NCBI GenBank assembly: GCA_017590115.1
Contig: JAGGNK010013558.1
Span: 18,246,574 to 18,310,573 of the forward strand
Length of the DNA stretch: 64,000 nt
Direction of reading: 5' to 3'
Origin: Montifringilla adamsi
Taxonomy: Eukaryota > Chordata > Aves > Passeriformes > Passeridae
In this document: piece after piece, positions 37,017 through 49,793 of the stretch
How positions within the stretch are numbered: the first letter of the stretch is position 1
Layout of the letters: each line of letters opens with the position of its first letter
Notes under the pieces: model-generated
Told to the model about the DNA's origin: nothing
Seen by the model: only the letters and a program-made list of their open reading frames with translations
The model's database searches: none
Translations under genes and position numbers: made by a program

Positions 37017-37047
37017 GGTTTTTTTTGGTTTGTTTTTTTTTTTTTTC
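37017..37047 (+). repeat. poly-T tract
   Basis: This is a T-rich run interrupted by two GG/G positions. It reads as poly-A on the gene strand. No flanking element was recognised that would make it a retrotransposon tail. Confidence 0.85.
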
Positions 37048-37785
37048 CCTTTCTTAACGACAGGAGAACAGATTTTCATCCTTCAAGAACGATTTTGCTG
37101 ATTCTCCCTGAAGTTCCTGCTCTGAATCAGATATGGAACATGTGGCTGATTTGGGCCCTGATTTGATCTTGGATGATGATCTCATTAGTCACTGACTCTC
37201 TACCATGTGGTACCTAACTCAGGCTCAGCACTTTAGAGACCCTGCAGTTTATTTAGTAGCCTCTGAGGAAACATTTCCTTTCCAAAGTAATTCTTGTTTA
37301 AAGAACATTCCTACTGTATTCTGTAGAATGCTTACAACAGTTACCTAGCTGAGGTTTGTCTTTGGGGTAAATGAAAACAAAATCACTCCAAGTCAAAGAA
37401 AAGTTAAGTATTTGGATGTCAGCCTCATCAAATTCTGTAATGAAGTCAATATATTTTGGAACCAGTAAAAAGGAAGAAACAACTTCTACTCCTGACAGAT
37501 ATTGAAGTGTGGTGCTTACAGAATTTCTACTAAGAGTTATTTTGACAGACGCTTCAAAAGAAGTGAAAATTAGAACATTAAAAAAACCTGAGAATATTTC
37601 CTATTTCTTTTTGTAGAAATTACTGCTCTGTTTAATGAGCCTTTAACTCTACTGACACTCTGGATCTTACAAGGAGTTTAAAATCATGAAACGCTTCATA
37701 AGGGAGCGACAACATTCTATACAACACTGGCAGCTTGTCTTCTCATTATAATTTTTGTGGAGAAGATGCTGCATTCTTTAAAATG

Positions 37786-37808
37786 TTTGTTTTTTGGTTT
37801 TTTTTTTT
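37786..37808 (+). repeat. poly-T tract
   Basis: T-rich sequence with one GG interruption, ending in AG on the plus strand. It is simple sequence, with no exon recognised beyond it. Confidence 0.8.
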
Positions 37809-39247
37809 AGTGTCATATTAATGGGAGGCAAAGTCTGTTCTTTAATTAGAATTTTACTGTGGTGAATTAAAAAATACATGGGCAGAGTATCAAGAGTCTA
37901 ATAAAACTAAATGAAGATACTATCTTTCCTCTGTATGAAACCCAGCAGTATTTGCTCTGGCAAAACTGCCATCAATACTTCATTATTATTGTCTAGGACA
38001 GGCTTGTAATAATAATATCTGCAAGTAACTTACTTCCAAATTCAGTCTTCCAACTGGGTAAAACACTCTCTCTCAACATCTGTAATGGACTTTAGATGTT
38101 TTCATTGACTAGGTAATGAAATTTTCTGTTAATGCCTCTGCACAGAAGTAAAATCAGTTTTGTCTTCAAGCAGGGGTAGAAATACACTGGAAATGCCTAA
38201 AACATTGCAGGACAGGGATAGGGAGGAGATGCAGCCTTCAAGAAGTTAGTGTTGGAGGGGCTCAGGGGTGGTGGCAGCAGAGTTGCTCCGAGAGGCCTCT
38301 GACCCTGGAGATCTGAAGCTGTGGACACAACAGCAGTGTCTGCTGTGAAAAAGCCACATGTAATACCCACATGGGCTTCTTCCTACTCTAAATAATCTAA
38401 ATAAACAACCAAGGCAGTGTGGGAGAGAAGCAAACCCCCACTGGGTTCAGTGATTCCAGCTGACTTCGGTGCAGTTTGGACAGACCCACAGGGACTGCAG
38501 GAGGCTGCCCAGGCTGGCTGCCCTTCAGCCACATCCTCCCCCAGGGCAACTTCATGCTTCACCTGGGGAATCCAGCATGTGGAAAGCACCCTGATCCAAC
38601 CCCTGGGGTCACCTTTCCAGCCTGTGTGACTGCAAAGGACCCAGCAGGACCAACCCTGCCCAGCCAAGCTCTAGGGATGTGCTCAGCTCCTTGTTTTTCA
38701 CAGAGCACAAACTCGGCCTTGTTGAAGGTCACTCTGCTGATGTTTTGCCAGATAGGCAATATCTCTTTATTTGCAGTTAAAGCAGTGCTTAAAGGAGAAA
38801 AGCTTCTTGTCACTACAACAAGGAGTAGAGGGTGTTCCTTCTCCCTGTCCTTCCCATGCAGGGATGTGTCCCTTCTCTTGCAGCTGCTGAGCAGAGGGAG
38901 CAGAATTGATACCTGGATTTGCTGATCGGGATTGGCCGAGCAGTGGGGAAAATCAAGGCATGGATATGAAACAAACGCTGGATCCACCTCAGCAGCTGCA
39001 AATTGTACCATAAAGTTTCCCCTTCAGGGGGATGGATAAGCACATCCTTCATGCATAACAAAACTCGCAGCCCTGACTCGTCAGTCATTTTTAAGATGGT
39101 CAATAGGCAATTTATTTTATCGTGTTGATATTGAAACACAAAGTAAACACTGTGGATTGTAGTATTTGCTTTTATTTCCAACAGTGTAGCTGGAGAGTAA
39201 AAAGAACCACTTATTCTCTTTGCTGCAATTCCCTCCTAATGACTAAC

Positions 39248-39525
39248 CATAGAATCCTGGAACGGTTTGGGTAGGAAGGGACCTTAAAGAACTTGTTCCA
39301 CCCCCTGCCATGGGCGGGGACACCTTCCACTATCCCAGGTGGCTCCAAGCCCTGCCCAGCCCAGCTTTGGGCACCCCCAGGCATCCAGGGGCAGCCACAG
39401 CTCGACTGGGCACCTGTGCCGGGACCTCCCCACCCTCCTAGGGCAGAATTCCTTCCTACCATCTAAGCAAAATCTCTCTTCTTTTAGTTTAAAACCCCTC
39501 CCCCCTTGTCCTATCACTGGGTCAC
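39248..39525 (-). mobile_element. CR1 LINE 3'-end fragment (J-type wording)
   Basis: It contains catagaatcctggaacggtt, tgggtaggaagggacctta, ctgccatgggcggggacacc, catccaggggcagcc and agtttaaaacccc followed by ttgtcctatcac. This is a reversed CR1 3' region of about 280 bp, truncated at its 5' side. Confidence 0.92.
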
Positions 39526-40073
39526 CTGTGCACTGCTCTTCAACTGAACAATATCAGCTTAAAGGATGTTCTGCCCCAGCAACTGAATCTAGGAAAAATC
39601 TTACCTGCTCTAGTGTGAATTCTGTTACTTACAGACATTCAGAGAGAATTAGAGCAGCAGAAAGCCGAGTGGCCTTTGAAAAAGGGGTGTCTTTTATATC
39701 TAAAACAGTTCAAAGGCTTGCAAAAAGCTGTGTGCAGGTATCCACACCAGCTACTTGCTGTTCTCCTTTCTTCTGGGCATACTTGAACCTTCACATGGCT
39801 CTTTAATGTTACCTAATGTCTTCAAGATATCTTAAATACACTGCTGCCTTTCTCTTATAAACCATTAATAGTAATGTCCCTTTCAGGCACAGAAAAAGAA
39901 ACAGTTTTGTAAAAAAGTCTTGCCCTATGTGACCCAGTAAAAACTGGAAGGTTCACTCATCTAAACACATTGTGAGATTCAGCACAGTCTCTGCAAACCT
40001 TTCTGATATTTACCAACAGAAAACAGCAAGTCTGAAACTACTGGTGGAAAAAAAAAAAAGGCAAAAATACTGA

Positions 40074-40096
40074 AATATTAGAATATTTCTAATATT
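40074..40096. repeat. perfect hairpin, 10-bp arms with 3-nt loop
   Basis: AATATTAGAA, then TAT, then TTCTAATATT: the arms are exact reverse complements. It is AT-only apart from one G-C pair. It lies just after a poly-A tract at 40048-40059. Confidence 0.7.
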
Positions 40097-43000
40097 CTCT
40101 TTTTACATCACTCAGCCAGAGAGATGTGGGATGTGCTTTTAAAAAAGAGATAATAATGAGGCAGACAAATACTGCATAGCTAAAATACCAGGAGCCAAAG
40201 CCTGCGTGTCCCTGGGTGTGTTGGGAAAGGCAGAGGACACAGAGCCCTGCATCAGGAGAGGTTTATGCCAGAAAAATTCCAGTGTCCCTAGAGCAGCTCC
40301 TCAGACTGCACCAGTGCTGCAGCTCTCCTGCACCACTTCTTTAGGATGCAAATGCTGAGAGAGCAGAGCAGCCTCAGCAAGCACAGCACCAGCCCCGAGT
40401 GCTGGGCAGAACATTCAGGCACCTCTGCCTGTGCCCCTTCAGCTTCCTCTGCCCACCAGTGGGGCTTGGGTTTCCTTCTGGAGAGCCAGGCAGGAGCAGA
40501 AAGTCTTGTCTCATAAATTATTGAGATTGGATGTCTAAACCTTGGTATTTTATTTTGGCTTCCCAACATGTTCCAATGTTGTTCACAGAAGCGTAAATTA
40601 ATGCCAATTTCTAAAGCAGAAGTTGCTCTAAACAGGGAAGTGAAACTTTTTTGTTATGATGTTAAAAACAGACAATTCTTAAACTGTTTTACATTCTGAA
40701 AAACAGGCTGATCAAAACTGTTCATGCTCACAATCAGTTAGGGGTGTACTGAGCTGAAATGTTTTGACAAAATCCCAGCCATATGGAAGCCGGTGCTTTC
40801 GGAACAGTTTCCCCATTGTGGATTCCTGCATTAAGCCATCAAGTGTCAGGCAGGCAGAAACACGAAATCATCACTCCACATGTTTTTTCCTCATTGTTTA
40901 CAAACAACCTGGTTGTGCCTGCGGCATTATCCATGGGTCAGCCTCACAGAAACCAGGACAATCTACAGAGCAGCTCCACTTCCCAGGCTTGGGGTGTCAG
41001 TTCCTGGGGGTTCAGCTGCAGCCTGAGGAACTGTGGAACAACTTCACCCCTGGATTAATTTAATTTCTCTGGTTTTTAGTGACAATTGCCACTGACAAGG
41101 AAAAAGCAGAACAGACACACGTGACTTCCTGGCTGAACAGCAGCAGGGAAGTGAATGGGATTTTGCTGGAAGAGAGCACAGCACCTGTGCATTAAAGGTT
41201 TAAATGCCAGACTCCCTTAAAGGTTCAGATCTCTACATTCTCCTAGTGGCAGCAGAGAAATGCCTTAAAAAATCACAGGGAAAAAGAGGTTGTCTGATGA
41301 GACCATCACCTAAATTGTCCCTGGCCATGCTGCACGGTGCCATCAGCAGCACCTCAGGCTCACCCCAGTGCCCTTTGCAGCCAGGGAATTTCTTTCCATC
41401 ATCTGTAATCATCTCTGATAAGGGCTGGCCTCCATGGGTTAAGTGAGTGCCATCTGGAAAATGACACGGATTCCACAACTTTGCTGCTTCCTTGGCTAAG
41501 AAAGGTGCCCTGCTCCCTGCAGAACCTCTGAGCAGAGCAAACCCCCGAAATATTAAATAGTCAATGAGCAGAAGGAGGCACGAGCCCACAACAGGAACCA
41601 CCCAGGGAAATGCTGGATGTTCCTGATGCCTGTAGGATGGTGACTGTGTGGTGGGTGGTGATTTAGGAATGCTGCTGACACACATGCACAAATCTGATGA
41701 CACAGGAAATTAGCATCCGTTCCTCTCCCCCTGCTTCAGAAGAATTACTAAATATAGCTCACTCTTTAAATATTAAGGATATCTGCAGAATGTTGTTGTT
41801 TTTGAAAGGGTTCTTTCCTGACTGGATTTTCCTCATCAGGCTTAGTAATCAAGTTGTTTTATTTGGAATGGATAATTATTAGTTGAGTGATTAATTATTC
41901 AGAGTACATTACTAAAGAAAATTCAAAGTATGCTGGTGTAATAAAAAAGTGACAATATGCAACTATTTGGGTTCTAAACTGTGCAATAAGATCAGAACAT
42001 GCAGGGTCTGTAGGTATTTAAATGTGGTTTTGCACATTTAACAGAATTGCCTCCATCACCAGTGTCCCATGCAAACACTGGTTAATTCTCAAGGTCCACC
42101 TATGACCTGGAAAATGTATTTAATCACCTTTCATAGAAGGGAAACTGAGAGAGTCAAATTACATTAAACTACAAAACTCGCCAGAAAGGAAATGATAGCA
42201 CTGAGATAGGACAGCTCCAAGATCTAAAGTGTCAATTTATGCTAAAAGTACCTTATAGTATATTTTTTCCACTACATTTATAGTCCTGTGATGAATTAAA
42301 CTGATGAAAAATTACTCTTTAATGTATACAGAGATTAATTAATAAAGTATTTCTTCTCTTTCTCATCAATAGCAGTGTTTTAAAAGTGGAAAGTTGGTAC
42401 AAAGAGCATCCCTAGGATGCAAACTGCAGTGGGACATGACTGGTGCAGTACTTGAACATCCTAGGGCAGGGACCCAGCCCCTCCATCCTGCTCAGCCAGG
42501 GCTGGGACACTGAGTGACACTTCCTGGGATTCTCCCTCCTGGTTTTCCAGGTCCCAGCTCCACCACTCTCTCTAAGGAAATCTAGGATTCTCCAGGTTTG
42601 TTTCTCTCCATTTGCTTCCATCCCCATTAACCCTGACAGTGTTTCTTACAGACCTTTGCTGATCTTCTCCCTCACTTGCTCTCTAACAAACCAAACCCAA
42701 GTTATACAATATTTGCTGCAAAATTTTCCATAGACTGTGCTGGGACCTGGTAGGTTTTGTTTTCCTGCTGATTGCCAGGCTTGCACTATTGGAATTTTTG
42801 CAAGGCAAGGGATCCAAAAGGCAGTAAAATTCCACAGACAGAGACTGCTGGAGTTTCTTCAAGTATTTGTTAATTAAAATTGTTACAAGTAAATGAATTA
42901 AGTTCATATTGCACCAGAAGGACTTGCCCTTATAGAGACCTCACAGCCAGCAAATGAGGGAAATTGTTCTGCAACTCCCATCTATGCAGACTCCTCGATT

Positions 43001-44899
43001 TGGCACATCCTTCATTTCTGTCAAACTAAAAGAATTCTAACATTTTCTGTCAGGGAGCTGGTGTAAAACTTGAAGAAGGCTTAAAAAAAACCTCTACTGT
43101 TGACTCATTTCACTCATTCCTAGGCAGATCTGAGAGAAAGAAGATTGAAAGCAACATTATAAGCCCAAGAATTATCCTCAACTCTTGAAAGGCACACAAA
43201 ATTAAACTGGGGGATCAGGATCAAGGTAGTGGAAATTATTGGGTCTGTGCACTTAAAAGCTGAAGAAGGTGACTTCCCACTGAGACTTGAGAACACAGGT
43301 GCACATAATTTTAAAAATCTGCATTTTTAACCTTTTAAATTTGCCAGCAAAGCAAGGAAGTTGTTGAGAAACTGCAGTAAACATGGCAATTCAATCAGCT
43401 CCTTCCAGAGTCTATCTCACAACTGTGTGATTCCTGAATCCAGCTGGTCAGGAGATCACAGAATGACTCCTTGGTTGCAGCGGAATGGAGCTGGAGGCAG
43501 CACAGCAACACTTCTTTAGGGACTGCATAAAAAATCCCTGAATTCCCAGCTGTGGTGGCTCTGGCCACCAACAGTCAGTGCTGAAACCAATGTCCGGCTC
43601 CCTGCTCCTTTCTAGGAATGCAAGAGGAGCTGTGGAAAGAGCTAAAGCCAACTTTCTAACCGCAGTCTGGGAAAGGATTCAATTTTTCCAACTTTGGTAT
43701 AAGTTTCTGTACATTTTTAGAAGCAAGGCTCTACAATCAACAATTTACAGGTGATAACAGTATTTTTTTCAGGTTTTTAAGCATGTCAGAGGTGAACACA
43801 GATTTCTAGTGTTACTTTTCCTTGAATCGGCCAAAAGACTTCAGGCTTATTCTTACACCCATGGACTTAAAAATAATTACAACCTCATAATGCAAATACT
43901 GTGAATTTCATTAAAAATCAAAACACTTGACTGCCAAGAAACAACAAGCACTTTTATGCATAAGCTAACTAATTCCATTTTCAAAGCTTCTGGAAAAACA
44001 GCAATTGTAGCTCATCATGGCTACACCTTGAGAGATAACCTTGCATTTGCTCCTGCCTGCCCTGCAGTTTCAGAGGAACCACTGATGGCTGTTTACACTT
44101 CACTCATGGCAACAGGACCCGTGGTGGAGCAGGGCCACAGCCGTGACATGTGACAAATGCTGTGACAAAGATTTATAAAGCTGAAACTCTAGTTACCCTG
44201 ATCCACAGCCCACTGAAAGGAAAGCAAAAGACACCACTCGTTTTCCCAGTGTAGCCTTATAACCTGATTTATCCTCAGATGTGTCCTGGCAACAGAGTGT
44301 TGAGCTGCTGCCCACAAAATACTGCCAGGTGGAATCTTAGTAAAAAAGATTTGAAGCTGTCGATCCAAGTCCTTGTTTTCTCAAGTCTCAATTATGGCAC
44401 CATTTTCCTCGTGGGAGCTCTTTATTACTTCCCATTGGGAGCACAATTCACCCCGAGCGTGGCTGCCAGAATTCCCCTCTCAGGTTCTGACTGCTCGACT
44501 ATATCCACCTTGCTTTACACTATTTACACGAGTGCTGTAAAGATTTTTATTGATGCCCAGGTTTTACAGCTTAATTTTAAGGTACTCAACAGTTGTGCTC
44601 AGATATAGTGGATGGATCCTCCTGTTTCCTTATGTTCTCCATTGCCAGGGAGGTCCAAACTGGCAGCTTGCTGAGCCCACCTGAGACATGGCCATAAGTC
44701 TTTGGAATTGGGACTTTTAACAACTCTGCTTTTCCTGATTCTTGTGCAAACCACTCAATCTGTCCTGGCTTTTAAACTAAAGATGTTTTTATTTGCTCTT
44801 ACTTTTGACTGGTCTTAGAAATACACGTCAATGAAATACTGTTATTGTAAAACACCTCAAAAAACAGGTTTAGGACTAGAAAAGCTGTATGAATGAGCC

Positions 44900-45280
44900 C
44901 ATAAACTCCTGCAATGCTCTGGGTTGGAAGGGAGCTTGAAGATCATCCATCCCCAGGCCATGGGCAGGGACACCTCCACTATCTCAGGGTGCTCCAAGTC
45001 CCATCCAACCTGGCCGTGGACATTCCCAGGAATCCAGGGGCAGCCACAGCTGCTCTGGGCACCCTGTGCCAGGGCCTGCCCACCCTCCCAGGGAACAATT
45101 CCTTCCCAGTATCCCATCCATCCCTGCCCTCTGGCAGTGGAAGACATTCCCTGTATCCTGTCCCTCCATCCCTTGTCCCCAGTGACTCTTCAGCTCTCCT
45201 GGAGCCCCTTTAGGCCCTGGAAGGGGCTCTGAGGTCTCCTGGAGCCTTTTCTTCTCCAGGCTGAACAACACAGTCCCAGT
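44900..45280 (-). mobile_element. CR1 LINE 3'-end fragment (J-type wording)
   Basis: The fragment runs from ctctgggttggaagggagct through ccatgggcagggacacc, aatccaggggcagcc, caccctgtgccagggcctgc and ccctctggcagtgg to ttcttctccaggctgaacaa. At about 380 bp it is one of the two longest CR1 copies in the window. It produces several spurious open frames. Confidence 0.93.
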
Positions 45281-46743
45281 TTACCACCAATGATTACTAA
45301 AAGAACATTATGTTAACCAGCACCAGCAGTGACCAGTCATACATTTACCCAAACCAGTTGTCCTTTCTGCCCTCATATCCTTCATTAGGTGTGAAAGCTC
45401 AGAGAAAATATTTGGCTGTAAGTGAGCAAAACACAGGAGCATGAAGACCCAAAGTAATCCTGTACTTTCCTGCTTTCATGTGTGCAAGAAGAACAGGGGG
45501 AAGAAAACAAGGCATGGAAAGTATTAGACAGAAAAACAGAAATCACTAAGAGTAGGAGGAAACAAGGAAAAAGAGTATGTAGGAAAAGAACACTGAGATG
45601 ATAGGTTAAAAGAAGGGAAAAAATCCAACTACATAAAATTCCAAAAAACCAGAGAGGAAATAAAGAGCTGAATGAAAGAGCACATCAGTTCCTGCTGTCC
45701 CTGCCTTAGTGTCCCACATAACGTGTCCCTGAAAATAATGAAGGTCACTAGCACATTATAGGAAATAGTCAACAATGAGAAGCCCATTAGAACCAGCACA
45801 GAAATGATCAATTTGTTTATCCTTGTTATCTGCAAACAGAAAACAATGTGGGAAGGGGATGAGTTCATCTTGCTCCCCAAGGCTTTCGTTCCCCAGCTGC
45901 TTCCCCTCCCCAGTGCCACGCACATGACTCCTGCTTTTTACTCCTGGATAGCCAGGGAATAATGACTGACTGTAATAAAATAAATAGCTGCTTCTTGCAC
46001 ACAAGACATCTCCTGTCTGATTTCCTGGGAGCTGCATTAGCAGGGTTTATAAGTGAATTTTTAAAACTCAGGACAGCATTAAAAAACTGACAAATGCCAC
46101 TCGGTCACGTCCCTGTTGTCACAGTTATTGAGGCCTCTGAAGAGAGTGTCAAAGAAATAAAGCAAATTTCTTTTTTTGCTTAATTTGTGTCAATTGATTT
46201 CCTATTTTTAATTAATAATTCTAATTATGATGCAGCAAATTTACCCAACAGACACAACTGGTTTAATCAGCATGTATTGATTGTAACAGTAGAATTATCC
46301 CAGTGTTCCTGACATCATTGATTTTCTGTTGTGTGACTGTAAGAAAACAGCAGCTGGACAGACTCTGGTGTCAGCTCACGGTGCTGATGATCCCTGAGCT
46401 ATGAATTGGTGCTCCTGACCTGACAAATAAAAACACAGACATTATCTACTGCTTCAGCACTCCAGAGGAGGAATCTGGTGATTACAGTACGGCACAAATA
46501 AGGGATTTAGTCACAGCAGCAGCAGCAGGAACGTGAAGGTGGGAGACACTGATTTGAGGCAAAAAGGCAGCAATTAGAAAAGTCCTTGTAAAACTGAGCT
46601 AAATCATTTGGTGTAAGTTCCTAATTTGTCCTCATTTTGGACAGCCCCAAAATGACTCTTTAAGCACATGCTTAAATATCCAGGATAAAGACTTTAGGAT
46701 ATTTCTGAGCCTGAGTCTCGCATTTTAGTAGAATCACATTTTT

Positions 46744-46998
46744 AGTAGAATTGGAGAATAGCTTGGGTTGGAAGAGAATTTAAAGCTCACCCAGTCCCAC
46801 CCCTGTCATGGGACACCCTTCACTATCCCAGAGTGCTCCAAGCCCTGTCCATCTCAGCCTTGGACACTTCAGGGATCCAGGGGCAGCCACAGCTTCTGTG
46901 CCAGGGCCTCACCTCCCTCCCAGGGAACAATTTCCTCCTAATATCTAAGAAAAACCTCTTCTCAGTTTGAATTTCCAGCCCTGTTTCCTGTTGTTTCC
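46744..46998 (-). mobile_element. CR1 LINE 3'-end fragment (J-type wording)
   Basis: It contains agaattggagaatagcttgg, gttggaagagaatttaaagc, cagggatccaggggcagcc, tgtgccagggcctcac and tcctcctaatatctaag. This is a reversed CR1 3' region of about 255 bp with small internal deletions relative to the other copies. Confidence 0.9.
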
Positions 46999-47748
46999 CA
47001 ATTTTTACTCCATAGCTTCCCTCTGACGGTGCTCCCAGAGGCTGTAGTGTGTCCAGGCCATCAACACCTGGTACAGCCTGGGTCTCTCAAATGTCACTGC
47101 TGTCCCCAGCTTCTCCAGAAGCAGAGCACTGGGCTGAGGAAAGAAAGGGAATTTACAGAGAAGGCACAGTGTGACCGAAACTACTGTTTAGTTCTTTTGT
47201 TGGAGTCATTGAGATTTCTGCAATTTTCTGCTCATCAAGTTCCAGATTCTGCAGAAATTATATTAAAAGCCCCTTGGAGCAGCACAGAGAATTCTGATCC
47301 ATTTGCAATTTGAACATTCCAACTTTGGAAGTGCACAAAGGCTTTGCAGGAACAGGTGGGTTTGAACTGACCCTCTGGAACCAAGATGTTCCCAGGTTTG
47401 GAAGGAAAAATGATGAGTTGTGAAAACTGGGCCAAACCAGTACCGAGGGGAGAAGAAAAACCGAGGTGGATGGTTCTGCCTCAGCCTGGGAAGGCAGAGA
47501 CATCCCACCATTCCCAGGGGGAACAGAGGGCAGAGCATTCCTTTACCTGGGGTGCAGCCTGGGAATGGAACCAGTCTCTGGCAGAGGTGGGAAAGGGAAA
47601 GTCTGATTTGTTTCCTTGCAGAGTTAATCACAGTGGAGCAGAAGATAATTCCCCAAGTTTCCCCTCATTTGGTTTTCCACAATAACTGACAATATGAGTA
47701 CATTTAGCAGAAAAAGCTGCCGTGGTGGAGGGGAAATCACTAGTAATA

Positions 47749-47766
47749 GAAAAATTATAATTTTTC
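47749..47766. repeat. perfect 18-bp palindrome
   Basis: GAAAAATTATAATTTTTC equals its own reverse complement. It is AT-rich intronic sequence with no recognised partner feature. Confidence 0.7.
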
Positions 47767-49419
47767 CTGAAGCTGTTAATTCATATTAAACATTTTCAGT
47801 TCTGCTTACTCAAACTATAATGTGTCAGGAATAAACATGTGATTATACTAGTTAGCTTTTTGGCTAAAATATTTGGAACAGTAAAATTGATAGATAATTA
47901 CAGTAACAATTATTTGCTCCCTGCCAAACCTGCACTAAGGCATGTCTGCCTGCAGACTTACGCCTTTTTAAGCACAAAAAGATAAGCAGTACACATCATA
48001 CATTTTGAATAATGAAAAAGATATCCTATGGCCAGTGCTTCAGAAGTGGAAACAGACTGTGGTTTGATTCAAACCATATCTATTTATGTAAAATGGGATT
48101 TTAATTGGAGCTACTTATCCCCGTGATACAAATGAGGCAATGAAAAATGATTGATGCACTCGGGTAATTATTGTTATAGCACCTTGCAAACTACAACACA
48201 AAAACTTTCATGTACATAATGGCTGTTTAAATTTTAATAGGATACAGAACTGCTTGTCAGTAGGCAAAATATTAATGCTACATTTCAAACAATATTTATA
48301 TTTAAATACAAACAATATTTAACTGAAAAATCAGAATACATGAGAAATGCTGGGTGGGTTTGTTTAAGTGATGAATAGATTTATTTTGGAAACATATGGA
48401 AGAAAGTAAAAAATGCATTACCTAGTTATTTTTCACAGTGGGGACATCCAAAGATGATACAGCACAAACTCTCTGCCTCCCAAAGTGTAAAAGGAGGCAG
48501 TGAGTGTGATGGTGCAGATATATCTGGTCTCATAAGAGTCACTGTTGCTGCTTCTCCATTTCTACCTAACAGCAAAGGTTAAGAGTGCAAACCCAGTTTT
48601 TGTTCATTATTATACAGCATGAATAGCAATATAAATTCTTAATAATTGTTATACCTAGGGGGGAAGTAAAGCAATTCTGCTCATTTAAATGAAATGAAAG
48701 CTGAGCGCTCCAGCCATCCTTTCCCTCTGCAGCCATGGAACGCTGCCCCGGCAGGACGTGAGGCTGCCCCTGCTCTCTCCATCACGGCCAGATCAGACTT
48801 CCTGGAATGCTGAACCGCCAGCGAGGCTCAGAGAGGCTCTTACAGACACCAAGAACAAGAGTCCTGCTAGAGATGAGTCTTCTGCAGATAAAAAAACTGC
48901 AGCAGAGTCTGTCTATACAATCAACTCGTGTCATTTGTCAGGGAGGGAAGGTCTACGTTAGCCTGAAAAAAATGCCAAGAAGCTGCTTATAAGAGAAGAG
49001 GGTATTGAATAACAGACCAAAGCAATCAAGACCTTCTCTGGTTATAATCTCATTTGTGCATTGACAGTATTTCAGTCAATAGCCTGTCATGCACTAGCCA
49101 AGAGTTGTATTGCAAAAATGTTTGGGCCATCATCTCAAATTTCATAGCTGGTGCCCTACAAGGTCAGAGAGTGCAATCATTACTCTTAATAGGGTGAGTG
49201 ATCAAGCCATAAATCCAGCAAAATCAAATTTTACTTTGGTGTTTCCTATAAAGAAAAATAATAAAACTTCCAAAACATTAAATTTTTATATATCATTATT
49301 TTGAGCATCCAGATCGCATTGCATCTGGAAAATCAGAGACATCTGCATATAAAGCATGATCTCACTTTCACTGGAATCAATCACAAGTTCTCACTCTCTC
49401 TTTCAGAGAAGTAGGGGAT

Positions 49420-49793
49420 AATCACAGAATCACAAATGGTTTGGGTTGAAGGGAGCTTGAAGATCATCCCATTTCACCCCCTGCCATGGGCAAGGACACC
49501 TTCCACTATTCCCAGCTGCTCCAAACCCTGTTCAACCTCGCCCTGGGCACTTCCAGGGATCCAGGGGCAGCCCCAGCTCCTCCGGGCACCCTGTGCCAGG
49601 GCCTGCCCACCCTCCCAGGGAACAATTCCTTCCTAACACCCGACCTAAATCTCTCTCATTTTTAGTTTAAAACTAGTCTCTCTTGTCCTATCACCATCTA
49701 TCACTGTAAAAAGTTACTTTCCCTCTTTTTTATAACCCTCTTTAAGGCTTCAGTGGTGTCCCCCCAGAACCTTGTCCCCTCCAGGCTGAAGGG
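49420..49793 (-). mobile_element. CR1 LINE 3'-end fragment (J-type wording)
   Basis: It starts aatcacagaatcacaaatgg and continues through gggagcttgaagatcatccc, ctgccatgggcaaggacacc, ggatccaggggcagcc, cctgtgccagggcctgccca, tagtttaaaac and ttgtcctatcacc to cccctccaggctgaaggg. It is a reversed CR1 copy of about 374 bp, one of the two longest CR1 copies in the window. Confidence 0.93.

Noticed and set aside
44914..45271. Open frames of about 95-102 codons on both strands
   Set aside because: They lie entirely inside a CR1 3'-end fragment, which is non-coding at that end.
49436..49636. Open frame of 66 codons resembling those at 29.8, 39.3 and 45.0 kb
   Set aside because: The resemblance arises because all are translations of the same CR1 3' segment, not a gene family.
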